Part shown: piece after piece, positions 32,324 to 43,800 of the stretch
Layout: every line of letters starts with the position of its first letter
How positions within the stretch are numbered: position 1 is the first letter of the stretch
Source: Ecdyonurus torrentis
Taxonomy: Eukaryota; Arthropoda; Insecta; Ephemeroptera; Heptageniidae
Assembly (NCBI GenBank): GCA_949318235.1
Contig: OX439137.1
Coordinates: 17,018,781 to 17,082,780, forward strand
Reading direction: 5' to 3'
Length of the DNA: 64,000 bases
Notes under the pieces: generated by a model
Database searches by the model: none
What the model saw: the letters and a program-made list of their open reading frames with translations, nothing else
What the model was told of the DNA's origin: nothing
Translations under genes and position numbers: made by a program

Positions 32324-35300
32324 ATGGATGCTGAGTCAACGTCTGAGTGCTTCCTATGCAGAAAGTGGACGTCAACGTTGTACGACGTGGAGAGCTGTGA
32401 GGTACCGTGCTCTGAACTGACATATGCACAATGTATGACACAGCTGAGTGGTAGAGACATCAGTCTGGACTGCTGTGCTTACACGCAAGATACACCTCAG
32501 GTACGTTCTTATCTTAGCTTGGTTCTCAAGGAAGCATGACCATGTTATGTTATATTTCAGATCTGTGACGACTGCTGTTGCATGTTTGATCAACGTGACA
32601 CGTTGCAGCAAGATCTCAAGTCTCTGGAAGACAAGTTGAATTGTTTGTTGACCTCACGTCTACGTGACCTTGGTGCAGCCTTGACCACCTTAGTGTCCTT
32701 ACCTGACCTAGAGGACGTGTTAGTACAGGTATGTACATATCAATCAATATCAAGTTAGCAGCTTCAGTAGCCTCTGGTGACGAGCTGATTACTTTGAACT
32801 GGCTACTGAAGCTGCTAACATCAATCAATATTGATTTGTATACAAATTACCAGCTTCAGTAGCCAGTGCAATGTAATCCTGGTGACGAGCTGATTACATT
32901 GAGCTGGCTACTGAAGCTGCTAACATCAATCAATATTGATTTGTATACAAGTTAGCAGCTTCAGTAGCCAATGCAATGCAATCCTGGTGACGAGCTGATT
33001 GCATTGCACTGGCTACTGAAGCTGCTAACATCAATCAATATTGATTTGTATACAAGTTAGCAGCTTCAGTAGCCATTGCAATGTAATCCTGGTGATGAGC
33101 TGATTACATTGCACTGGCTACTGAAGCTGCTAACATCAATCAATATTGATTTGTATACAAGTTAGCAGCTTCAGTAGCCAGTGCAATGTAATCCTGGTGA
33201 CAAGCTGATTACATTGCACTGGCTACTGAAGCTGCTAACATCAATCAATATTGATTTGTATACAAGTTAGCAGCTTCAGTAGCCAGTGCAATGTAATCCT
33301 GGTGACGAGCTGATTACATTGCACTGGCTACTGAAGCTGCTAACATCAATCAATATTGATTTGTATACAAGTCAGAAAGTTCTAAATTTGAGAAACAAGG
33401 CATAAAATGCTTGGCTATGTTTCAGCCTCACTTGGTTACGATCAAAGATGAAATGTACAGCGACGTTGAAGAAGAGAACGTGGTCGTCACGGCAGCGTCA
33501 AACACCACACAGGCTAGCACGACAAAGCGTCACTCCAGGCGTACAGCAACCAAATCAAAAGCCAAACGTCCGAGAAAAACGAAGAGAAATGAAGCTGAAA
33601 TTTCCCTAGAATACAAAATCCCAAATAAAAAACAAAAGAGAAATTCTAGAAAATCCACAAGTAAAAATATTCCAATTAATTCTAGAGTTAAAATTTTAAC
33701 CCCAGAAGTTATTAATAATAACACAGCTCGTGTTGTAAGCAGCCCTAATAAGTCAAAGTCAACCCCTAGCATGGTTCCTGAAGTAAACCCTAATGCAGGC
33801 ACGTCAAGTTCTACTTTTACATTTGGCAAATGTTTGGTTAAAAATGTTGTCACAAATCAGGTGCCTGCTGGGTCTCTAACTCCTGTTACTGTGACGGCAG
33901 TTAGCTCTGCTAATTGTGAGCCTCAGTTAATTACAAGACCTGGTCATGTGGTAGACTCTGCTACCGTTAAGAAAATAATTGCAATTAAACCTAATTATAA
34001 TAGCCAATCTGCACAGCCTAAAGTTGCCATTCCACGATTAACTCCACATAAAACAGGGACCAGGTCTAACAAATCAGGGGCTAAATCTGAAATAATGGGT
34101 ACTCGTACCCCAGTACCTGTTCCTGAAGTTATAGGGACTGTTTGTGAAAAATTAGGGTCAAATAGTCAGATAGTAGGGACTCATTCTGAAAATAATGATG
34201 AAATAGGGCTGAATTCTGAAATTGAGTCCAATGATGTAAAAGGGCTCAATTCTGAAATAGGGATTTGTTCTGAAACAGGGTCCAACGATAAAAAAGGACT
34301 TCGTTCTGAAATAGGGCCTACGTCTAAAAAGGAGTATAAATCAAAACTAGAGTGTGCTAAAGAAACAGTAAGAGCTGGTGCTGAAATAGGATCCAGTGCT
34401 GAAACAATAGGGCCAGATGAGAGAGACAAAACAGTGCAGTGTAAAGCAGCCCCGCCAGTGTATCAGTTCAAGCAATGTAAGCTAGTCACCACCAATCTCA
34501 AATATTTGAAAACCACGCACAAATGTTCTAAGAAATACACATGCCCTACTTGCAAATATGTAGCAGACAATAGTAGAAAACTAAAACAACACAACGACAA
34601 GGAACATCCAGTGACTTATGATTGCCCAAAGTGTGACGGCAGCTTCGTTAGTAAAGAATTCACAGAACACTTGAAAACTCACTCTAATGCTAACTTAAAG
34701 TCCATATTGCCAAAACCAGAGTATTCTCCTATAGGGTCTGTTGTACTACTGCCAAAAACTAGTGAAAATACTGGTACACGTAACGAAGAAGCAAATAATT
34801 CAAATATTAAAATTACAGCAGTTATGTCTAAAAATTTGCTGATTAATGATTGTAACAAGTTTGAGATTGATAAGATTTACAGTTGGCACAGTGTAGCTTT
34901 ATCTAACGGCAGAATTAAGTGTGATTTATGTAAGGTGGTTCAACGAAACAAACTTGACTTCGAGAAACATTTCCTGATACATCTGCATGAGTCGTTGCCG
35001 TGCAAGTATTGCAAGATCACGCTGGTCAACTTCAAGCATTATTTGAAACATATGCTGTATCATGAAATGAAGGCCAGTAGACGAAAGTTGAGTTGTAATG
35101 AATGTGGAGAACGAGTAGCGAAGTTAGTTGGTCTGCAGTCGCACATGAGGAGTGCTCATGACTTGAGGTTTGAGTGCCAGGAGTGTAACGAGCAGTTCCT
35201 GACCTCGGAGCTGTTGAGTGAGCACGAGGAAGCTCACGTCAGGAGCTCGTACTTTCAGTGTGACTACTGTCACATCTCCTTTGCAGGCAGAAGTCTGCTT

Positions 35301-36044
35301 CACGCACATCTCAAGTCTGAGCACGTCAAGAACGAAGGAAACATGTGTACGACCTGTGGCAAACAATTCTTCAAGAAATCAAGCCTGAAAACACACGAAA
35401 CTAGAGTGCATTCAAATAAATCTCATAACTGTCAAGTATGCGGCAAAATTTTAAAAACAGATCAGTCGTTATTGGCTCATATGAAAATACATACTAACAA
35501 ATATCCATTTCGTTGTGGCCACTGCGACAAGGGGTGTCACAGTAAGAAGTCGTTGCAGGAGCATATCAATAACGCTCACATCATTGATAAGATTAACTTC
35601 TATACGTGCCAAGTGTGTGATAGGAAGTTCCGTCATTATGGTTCATATAACACTCATGTAAAGTGGCATAATGACCCTTACCCAGGCAAATGTAGCTTGT
35701 GTAGCTATAAGTGCAGATATAAGCATCTGGTCGACATTCACGTCAGGACGGTGCATACTAAAGAAACATATGACTGTACGTTGTGTGATAAAAAGTACTT
35801 CGCTAAGTACTTGTTGAAGCGACACATGTCCAAGCATACCGGCAAGTACATGTACAACTGCGACTACTGTGACAGAGGCTGGAACATCAAGGCACATTGG
35901 AGGCTACATAACTATAATTTACATGACATAGCCTTGCCTGGCAAGACAGTTAAGACTAATCGAGATTTTAAACTTGTTTTACCTGAGTTACCTGCAAGTG
36001 TCAAAGGAAATCAAATAAATAAAAAAAAAAAAAATAAAAAATAA
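32324..36044 (+). CDS. ZAD-type C2H2 zinc-finger protein, 14 fingers, three exons
   Basis: Coding exons are 32324-32500, 32561-32728 and 33426-36044 (987 residues, phase 0 junctions, GT..AG). Exons 1 and 2 encode a ZAD-like zinc-finger-associated domain. C9/C12 (ECFLC) and C61/C64 (ICDDC) are the expected zinc ligands, with a leucine-rich helix after them. Exon 3 gives a basic NLS-like KRPRKTKR (about 162-169), a long Ser/Thr-rich linker with repeated GLNSEI/GLRSEI motifs (about 376-412), and 14 C2H2 fingers from about 486 to 948 (first YTCPTC, last YNCDYC). ZAD proteins dimerise through this domain and bind DNA; most are arthropod transcription factors, with ZNF276 in vertebrates. A specific target or orthologue cannot be given. 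Intron 2 is almost filled by six satellite hairpins. The lysine-rich C-terminus ends where a LINE begins. Confidence 0.9.
32754..33371 (+). repeat. Palindromic satellite, array 3 (six units) in ZNF intron 2
   Basis: Six consecutive 104-bp hairpin units, the first internally deleted. They occupy about 90 percent of the 697-bp intron (32729-33425). The array ends 55 bp before the acceptor TGTTTCAG. One unit shows a paired change in both arms (32979 and 33001). Confidence 0.95.
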
Positions 36045-37264
36045 TATCTTTATTGCAAAATAAGATAGGCAAAAGGTGCAGTCAGGGCAACAAGCCCTAT
36101 CTCTGAACCAATACATTCAAGACAGCATAATATGCAAATTGGTTGACATTTTATAATAGAGTGGATAATAAACATGATAATAATAATAATGAATAGAGAT
36201 ACGTAAATAATTACCATAGGAGAGTACCGTAATTGTTGTTGTATATATTACAGGTACCACAAATATAAAAATCATTAAGTTAAAGTATTAAGCTTGTAAT
36301 AATATATATATTAAGAGTAATAGTTCAAAAATAATAATAATACACAAGAGATGAACAAAAATCAATCTAGCTGTATAATACGATCAAATAAAAAAATAAT
36401 AATAAAAATAATAATAATATTAATAATAAATAAATAACGTAATTAAGCATTGTATTTTTTATGTATAATGTAATATAAAAAAACAAGATTAATAAATGCA
36501 GATTAATTATGAAATACATTTAATAACAGCAGATTTGAATTTTTTGTACGAGTTTAAGCAACAGATATCTTTCGGGAGCTTGTTCCAAAGTCTAGCTCCA
36601 AATAAGGAAAACAATCAGTATTTATTCTAGGTATTTGCAAATAAAATTGATGAGAACGAGTGGAATGTGAGTGGACAGAACTCATAAGAGTGAATAAATT
36701 TTTGACATATTGAGGTTGATTAGTATGAATGATTTTGAACATATAAGAGACCATGTTAAGTTCTCTACGCGCACCAATCCGTAGCCAATTTAATTGGTCG
36801 TAATATTTAGAAACATGATCGTACTTTCTCAAATTGTATATATATCTGACACAAGCATTTAACATTCTGTTTAATTTTCCCTCTAGTTCTAAGTTAGCAT
36901 CACAGTATACAATATCACAGTAATCAAGATGAGGAAGAATGAGACTGGAGACTAATTTTATACGAGTGTCAGTAGGGGTGCTACGTCTAAATTTATACAA
37001 TTGTGAGAGAGATGAGAAAACCTTTTTAGAGACTGCCGTAATTTGGTGGCCCCAAGACAGTGTATTGTCCATGAATATACCCAAATTTTTAACACAATCC
37101 GAGAAATTTATGGAGACATTGTTTAGAACTGAGTTTATAGTAGTTACATCATTTAATTTTTTTATCATTGATTTAGTACCAAAGATGATTGCCTGTGTTT
37201 TAGAAGCATTTAATGTTAAACCATGATTCAGAGACCAATCAAAAATAGCTGATAAGTCTATGTG
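36045..37264 (-). pseudogene. 5'-truncated non-LTR retrotransposon (CR1/Jockey-like RT C-terminus)
   Basis: On the minus strand the frame runs from about 37260 to 36554 and encodes the C-terminal part of a LINE reverse transcriptase: LSAIFDWSLNHGLTLNASKT, KNLGIFMDNTLSW, LILPHLDYCDIVY, then LNRMLNACVRYIYNLR. This order is typical of CR1/Jockey-type ORF2 ends. The catalytic YADD region and the endonuclease are absent, so it is dead on arrival. The 3' UTR (36045-36550) ends with AATAAA at 36050-36055 on the minus strand and a T-rich tail. A 20-nt T-run marks the 5' break near 37264. Confidence 0.85.
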
Positions 37265-37331
37265 ACTTTTTTTTTTTTTTTTTTTACGAACTTATATGAT
37301 TTACAAACAATTTGTTGTCTTATTTTCATAA

Positions 37332-37761
37332 TACAGTAAAAACTCGATTTGATGAAGTCACAAGGGATCCAAAAAACTGGCCACTTCATAAAATCAAATA
37401 TTATAAAATCTAGTTTGTTAACAATGAAATGCATATCACTGGCCGCGCGTCTAAATGGTAAAAAAAAAAAAAAAAAACAGTTTTCATGTACTGTGCGAGT
37501 GATAAATAAGCAACTTTCACGGTCGTCGCGAGTGGCAAATAAGCTATACTCACAGCATGACATTTGCCACTTGCAGCGGCCGTGAAAGGTGATTATTTAC
37601 CACTCGCGCGGGTCATGAAAATTGCTATTTTACCATATAGGTCACGTTAAAAAAAAAATAAAATAAAAAAAGTGCTATGTAACTCAAAGGCTAGCACCTT
37701 AACAGTTCAAAATAGCGAGAAGATTGCATAATCAAACTCACAACACATAGTTTTTACTGTA
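37332..37761. mobile_element. Pogo-like MITE with duplicated right end
   Basis: TACAGTAAAAACTCGATTTG at the left and AGTTTTTACTGTA at the right have TA at both edges. A second right end (CCGTAGTTTTTACTGTA) ends at 37853 after a direct repeat of about 92 bp containing CAAGGCTAGCACC. The left end resembles Tigger/pogo termini. Confidence 0.65.
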
Positions 37762-37940
37762 ATCTTATATATCCTTGTTGTAACTCCAAGGCTAGCACCA
37801 AAATATTGAGAAAATCTCAAAATCAAACTTCACAACCCGTAGTTTTTACTGTAATTTTATATGTCCATGTTGTTGCCAGCAAAATGTGTATCTAGTTTTG
37901 TGTCACTAAAAGTAATATGCGTATCTGGTGTTTTGTTACG

Positions 37941-38008
37941 CAAGCAAAATGTGTAAGTGGAGCGCCATCTGCATTATCTTTGGAAATAACTTACACATTT
38001 TGCTTAGC
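37941..38008. repeat. Hairpin AAGCAAAATGTGTAAGT
   Basis: AAGCAAAATGTGTAAGT faces ACTTACACATTTTGCTTA around a 32-bp loop. Further partial copies of AAAATGTGTA lie upstream. Confidence 0.75.
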
Positions 38009-38455
38009 TTGACAAAAAACAAGCAACACATTTAGCTCACAACAAAGGTCGATGTGCCATTTATATCCTGCTGAATAAACACTTTCATCTTTAATTATTA
38101 TGGTTTTTAGTTTGAAAAAAAAAACGATTTTTTTTCCATCCCTTAACATTTAAACTGATATTTAAGTGTTAACTGTTCAACTTTAAATATTTTCCCATGT
38201 TTGAGGTAACTGAACTTGTATTAATTTGAAATCAATAAAAAACTGAGAGGTCAGATTTACATTGTTTTTTATTTAGCCAAAGTTCTGTACACAAAGTCTG
38301 CACTGATCTGTGACCAGCACAAAACATTTTATTTTTACTAAGAAATAAAAAAATTGACATCAACTCTTAGAGTAAAATAATGTGGAGATTATCTGAATTA
38401 AGTTTAAGAAAAATATTTATTATATTTATGTATAAGTCTTTTACTGCAGTTTAAT
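38009..38455. other. Intergenic, no gene seen
   Basis: AT-rich unique-looking sequence between repeats. Confidence 0.4.
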
Positions 38456-38458
38456 ACA

Positions 38459-38662
38459 TAGCAGCTTCAGTAGCCAGTGCAATGTAATCGGCTCGTCACC
38501 AGGATTACATTGCACCGGCTACTGAAGCTGCTAACTTGTATACAAATCAATATTGATTGATGTTAGCAGCTTCAGTAGCCAGTGCAATGTAATCAGCTCG
38601 TCACCAGGATTACATTGCACTGGCTACTGAAGCTGTTAACTTGTATACAAATCAATATTGAT
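38459..38662 (-). repeat. Palindromic satellite, array 4 (two units)
   Basis: Two hairpin units with loops GGCTCGTCACCAG and AGCTCGTCACCAG and standard linkers. Confidence 0.95.
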
Positions 38663-38663
38663 T

Positions 38664-38846
38664 TAACACGATCACTGCAATTGGAATATTTAACATTTTT
38701 ACATAAAAAGGTGGGGGAAAGTTATTCTTTAAAATTAAGAAATGAAGTAAAAAAAATAATAAAATGCAGAAAAAATTTATTTAATGAGAAATGTGAGTTT
38801 GAATTTCAACTGCCAAAATTTGTTGATGAAATAAGAAAACAAAGTA
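38664..38846 (+). other. Possible orphan exon fragment
   Basis: Between the satellite and MITE C the frame encodes a charged helical stretch including LEYLTFLHKKVGESYSLKLR and EFEFQLPKFVDEIRK, without stops. I do not recognise the protein. The AT-rich bases make chance possible, and no splice sites are convincing. Confidence 0.25.
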
Positions 38847-38957
38847 ATGCTGTTCGTAAACCCTGTTCTCTGCACCAAAAATGACGATCGCCTTTGGTTA
38901 TTCAAATGGAATGCGCATTTTTTGGTGCAAGAAAACAGGGTTTACGAACAACACTAG
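38843..38957 (+). mobile_element. Hairpin MITE family C, copy 2
   Basis: AGTAATGCTGTTCGTAAACC faces GGTTTACGAACAACACTAGT. The copy at 49800-49915 is the same element in reverse with the same ends. Confidence 0.9.
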
Positions 38958-38964
38958 TGGTGCC

Positions 38965-39075
38965 TACATTTATCATGCTTTCTTATGGGGCAATGAAGTA
39001 ATAAGCTTACTGAGCCTCACAGCTTTTGTTTTCCTGGATTTGAAGTCAGTTGTGAGAAAACAATAATTTGTAACC
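38965..39075. repeat. MITE family B fragment
   Basis: ATCATGCTTTCTTATGGGGC and TTTTGTTTTCCTGGATTTGA match family B. The remainder is lost. Confidence 0.7.
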
Positions 39076-39095
39076 AAATGGATTGAAACATATCG

Positions 39096-39236
39096 TCTCT
39101 ATCGCGTCACAACGTGTCAAGTAAAACTATCAAGAGCGTGCCAAACGTTCCATCTAGCACAGTAAACCCTATGTAGATGGAACATTTAGCGAGCTCGTGA
39201 TAATTTCACTTGATACATTTTGACGCAATAGGGACA
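39096..39236. repeat. Hairpin with GTCCCTATTGCGTCA-type ends
   Basis: CTATCGCGTCACAACGTGTC near 39102 faces a diverged complement near 39210-39235. The inner GTTCCATCTAG and GATGGAAC also pair. Confidence 0.6.
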
Positions 39237-39324
39237 TTATGTAAGTGAACTGCATGGTAATAATTAACAATTTTAATTAAGGCAGGTGAAATTTGTGCTC
39301 ACGTGAGAGTACTTAACATTAGTT

Positions 39325-40222
39325 ATACACAGCTGTGCTCAGAACAACTGATATGTGGTAGGTGTTACTGTACATAACAAATATTGCAATGATTGACCAA
39401 TGATAAGTATAGGTATGTAGGTGCCACATATGTGTGATGTGTGGTATTTGAATGTCTTTGACCTCTGACTTTTTACCTACCTGAGTCAGCTAGACATAAC
39501 ATGCAGCCAGGAGAGAGAGAGGTTACATTGAGGTGAGAGTGGACTCTCCCTCTCTCTCCTGTTGTTTACACGACTATAACCATCAGCTGTTAATTAATTA
39601 ATTAAAATAGATTTCGTGATTGGTGGATCATGATCACAGGATTTAATTGACCAATTAAAATTTTTGTAGTGCTATTATCTGTTGACATGCTCAGGACCAG
39701 CTCGCAGCCAGCTCGTTAAGAAATCAGCTGGGAAGTTTTAAGAAATTTTGTTGGTAAAAAAAAAAAATAATAATAATGGGCCACGTGATCATGATCCACC
39801 TATTACGAGAGCTATTTTAATTAATTAACAGCTGATGGTTATAGTTGTGTAAGCGACTTTCATCTTCTTATTCTGCTATGTTTTCTCTCTCTCCTGGCTG
39901 CGTTATGTCTATACTAGACTCAAAAAACCTCAGTCGATTTATAGTTTTACCACTAATGTATCGCCCATTTCTTGTACGCATTTCAAAGGGGGGCGGCTGG
40001 GCGATACCGTAAAAGGTCGAACGGCAGGTAACTCAGGCTTTTTGAGGCGAGTATAGGTTACTCAGGTAAGATAAAAAGTGAGAGGTCAAAGACATACAAT
40101 ACTACACATCACACATATGTGGCACAACATTTGATACCTACACTTATCATTGGGCAAGCATATATTGCCACACCTTGCAGCAAAACATTCCACGTATCAG
40201 TTGTTCTGAGCACAGCTGTATA
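39325..40222. mobile_element. ~900-bp foldback element V with nested palindromes
   Basis: Outer blocks CACAGCTGTGCTCAGAACAA and CACATATGTGTGATGTG, and inner blocks CAGCTGTTAATTAATTAA and GGTGGATCATGATCAC, all have mirrored partners. It lies downstream of the RANGAP1 stop codon (RANGAP1 reads leftward), so it may fall beyond or inside that 3' UTR. Confidence 0.75.
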
Positions 40223-40811
40223 TTTGATATACATTTACATATTACAAAATAAATACAGTTCGAGGTACTCAAGAATATAAGGAGATATTTAAGCCAATGC
40301 AAGTACACATGTTAGTTTAACTTCTATGCTGCGACATGGTTCAAGAGCCTCCATCTTAGTGGTCACAAATACAAAGGTTAACATAGGAAGACATCAGTTT
40401 TAATACCAGAGCTCAACTCAAGCCTTACTTCCTAACAAATGCTCGCAGTTGAAATAAAGTTTTAATTTTTGTGACAAACTGATGCTGGACCAGACGAGAA
40501 CGTCGCAAGTGACACAAATATCTGGTATCTTATGTGACAGTTCTGTAATATCTCGTCTTGTGTCATGGCTTCAACTGGTATTTCACCAAAGATAAAACAT
40601 ACAAGATAAGGACACTCTCGGCCAAGTTTAGTCACCACAAAGTTCAAAATTAGCGTCTAAGCCAATCAGTGCCCAAGTTAAAGGTCACGTGATCAAAATT
40701 GACCAATCGCAATGCAGCTAATATTAACATTGGTGTCCCTATCTATGTAGTAACTTGACCTGACAACAGCTTAAATATCTCCACCTAACATTTACTTAAT
40801 TAATTAATTAA

Positions 40812-43800
40812 TTAATATTTAAAGAGAGCCGTCATCAGTTTACGCTTGGAGTCTGGAAAATTGTCCGCAGGTATCTTGGGTCTGAAACATCAAAATATGT
40901 TTATTAATTGCCTGCAGTTCAGCTCAAAATTAACTTGATTATTTTTTAAATGCAAATTTAAGCAACATAAATATAGCAGCAGCAGCAGCAGGCAGGATGT
41001 TATTTTAGCATGTGTGATATGAGCATCATATACCATTAAATATTAACATCTACAATAAAAAAAATGCTGAGATCTATCATTAAAAAGTTAATTAAAAATA
41101 ATAATTAAAAAAAATGGAAAGTCAAATTTGTTATTTTAATTAAGTCCACAATCAGTATAATAAGTTACAGTAGACAATTAGTGTACGTTACCTGCCGAGG
41201 AATATTTGCAGACAGTTCTTGGTAGAGAAAGGTAAGAGCTGTTGCTGGCAGACACACTCAAGCACCGACATGCAGCCGTCCAAGTTCCAGGGAACTTCCT
41301 TAAACTTATTGTTATCTTCACACTGAAATATACACATAATGTACATTAACATCTGGACATATGGGGCTAGCAGCTTCAGTAGCCAGATCAATGCAATCAG
41401 CTCGTCACCAGGATTGCATTGAACTGGCTACTGAAGCTGCTAACTTGTATACAAATCAATATTGATTGATGTTAGCAGCTTCAGTAGCCAGTGCAATGTA
41501 ATCAGCTCGTCACTGAGGCTGCTAACATCAATCAATATTGATTTTGATACAAGTGTCATCAAATATATGATAGAATATATAAAGATAGACACATATAGAC
41601 CCCTTGCACATCCTTGCGCTTTGTCGCCATGTTTGTGGTGCCTAATAGACAGGTTTCACTCATATTTAAGAGCCGTCATTTTGTTGGTCAGGAATACAGC
41701 ATAGTGAAAATGTCATTTTTATATTTGTAATAGCAAAAGAAGCTTCAGAGCTCAATCAAAGCCTTATTTAAAGCTCCTAATAAGCTACAAAAATATCACA
41801 AATATTTGTTTAGTTGAAATAAACTATTTTTATGTTAAAAATGAGGTAAAATTATGTTTCCCATATGCTGGACAATGCATTAGGCACCACAAACATGGCG
41901 ACAAAGTGCAAGGATGTGCAAGGGGTCTATACATTGTCCAGCATAGGGCAAACATCATTTTACCTCATTTTTAACATAAAAACAGTTTATTTCAACTAAA
42001 CAAAATTTTGTGACATTCTTGTAGCTTATTAGGAGCTAGAAATAAGGCTTTGATTGACATTTGAAGCTTATTTTGCTATTAAAAATATAAAAATGACGTT
42101 TTTCCTATGCTGGCCTATGTATTCCTGACCAACAATATGGCGGCTCTTAAATATGAGTGCAACCTGTCTATAAGAAATTGGTAATGGGAGATAGCGAGGA
42201 TTAAGCTGTACAGGGACCCCTTGACAGAAATACTCATATAGCTTGTAATCTAGGGTCTATACTAGCCGCTCTTTTAGCTAAAAATCCAAAACGTGGCTCG
42301 GTATCTACAGAGCTAAAAGAGCTGCTCAGACCAGGCTACCCACCTTGATGAGCTTGAGGTCCAGGAGCAGTTCATTGTTGAGGATGCTCAAGGTGTTATT
42401 GTTACGTGCCCAGTCAAACAGCTTGCTGTACAGAGCGACGCCAATCTCTCTCGCCATCAGACGTTCTTCCTCCTTTCTCGTGGAGGCAGCGGAGCATACG
42501 GCCATCAGCAACGTCACTCCGTCCTTCACCTTGCTGCTGTCGTTGAGGCCCTACAACGTCACCTTGATTAATTATCACAAATACACAAACAAACTTTTTT
42601 AATAGGTGCGTACTAATTTTGTAATTAGGGACTAGGTACAGTAAATACAGGCAGGTCAAACTGACCTCAAAGTATGTGATGATGGTCTCAAATCTGTCGT
42701 GACCCATGGCGCTGAGGTGTTGTGACGTAGGATCTTGTAGCAACTCTGACACTGTCACCTGTACATAGACATTGATTCATTGATTGATTGATTGACTGGG
42801 CTATACAGAGCTGCTAGAATATTGTCAGATATGTAAACTGTCACTAATACAAAATGTACGTCTCTCTCGTGCTATGAAATATGTACATACATAACTGTGC
42901 ACATGTGATCAACACAATCTGTCAGTCAGTATCTCTCTCTACATGCACTGTGCTATATATCAAATATGTACACCAGACATCTCCGATGATGCCACTATAT
43001 CTCTTCACTAACACCAGTGCCAGGCTCCTAGCATGCCATTTTTTATTTTTATTATTATGTATACACGATGTTCCTCTTAGCGCAAGGGCGCCGCCATAGT
43101 GTTTTGAGCGACCATCAAGACCGTGGCTCTCCCGCCACTGCTCCTCCACATAACACGGGAATGATATGACTGAGAGGGTTGTCTTTGAGCACTGGGTTGT
43201 GTCCCAAATTCCCCCTAGTTCCCTAACTAGAAAATAAATATGCCCTAATTTCCTACTGCCACTAGAGGCGCGCGCGTAGTTTTTAGGGTATGTAGTGCGC
43301 ATCAGAAGCTCACTAATGTTTTTGTTATGCCCCTAGCAAGCCCAGCCATCTTGAATTTCCCCTCTCGCGCTTTAGTTAGGGTACGGTATATTTCCTAGGG
43401 GGAATTTGGGACACAACCCTGATATTTAGTAAACTATTTGTACTAAAAACATGGCAATATTTTTACAATATACAGCAGATCTTGTTGTGCATTGCTAACT
43501 TCTTAAAAAAAACTTTAAGACCCATAGAACAAATGAAACAAGTAATTTAATAAAGTGGTATTTATTCATTTTCCCATTTACTTTGCATTAGGTAAATAAA
43601 AAGGAGTATCGCAAGCCACGGCAGTCATGGCCGTCAAGGTCAGTGCAGTGAATAGAAATTTTTACCTGCATTTTACACCTGCGCACAGCAAGGTTTTATA
43701 CCATCTTTATCCTTTAGCCATAGACCACATAAAACAACAAGTGCTTTTTAATGAATAAACACGAAATGGAATTTTCAAAACTGAAAACAATTTTTACTAG

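Noticed and set aside
32754..33371. CRISPR-like array (regular repeats)
   Set aside because: Whole 104-bp units repeat without unique spacers, orientation varies between sites, copies lie in introns, and the genome is eukaryotic.
33530..35897. Minus-strand frames opposite the zinc-finger exon
   Set aside because: Shadows of the strong plus-strand C2H2 coding sequence.
42922..43302. 126-codon minus-strand frame in RANGAP1 intron 7
   Set aside because: Part overlaps MITE G, no family resemblance, and it lies between two well-phased RANGAP1 exons.
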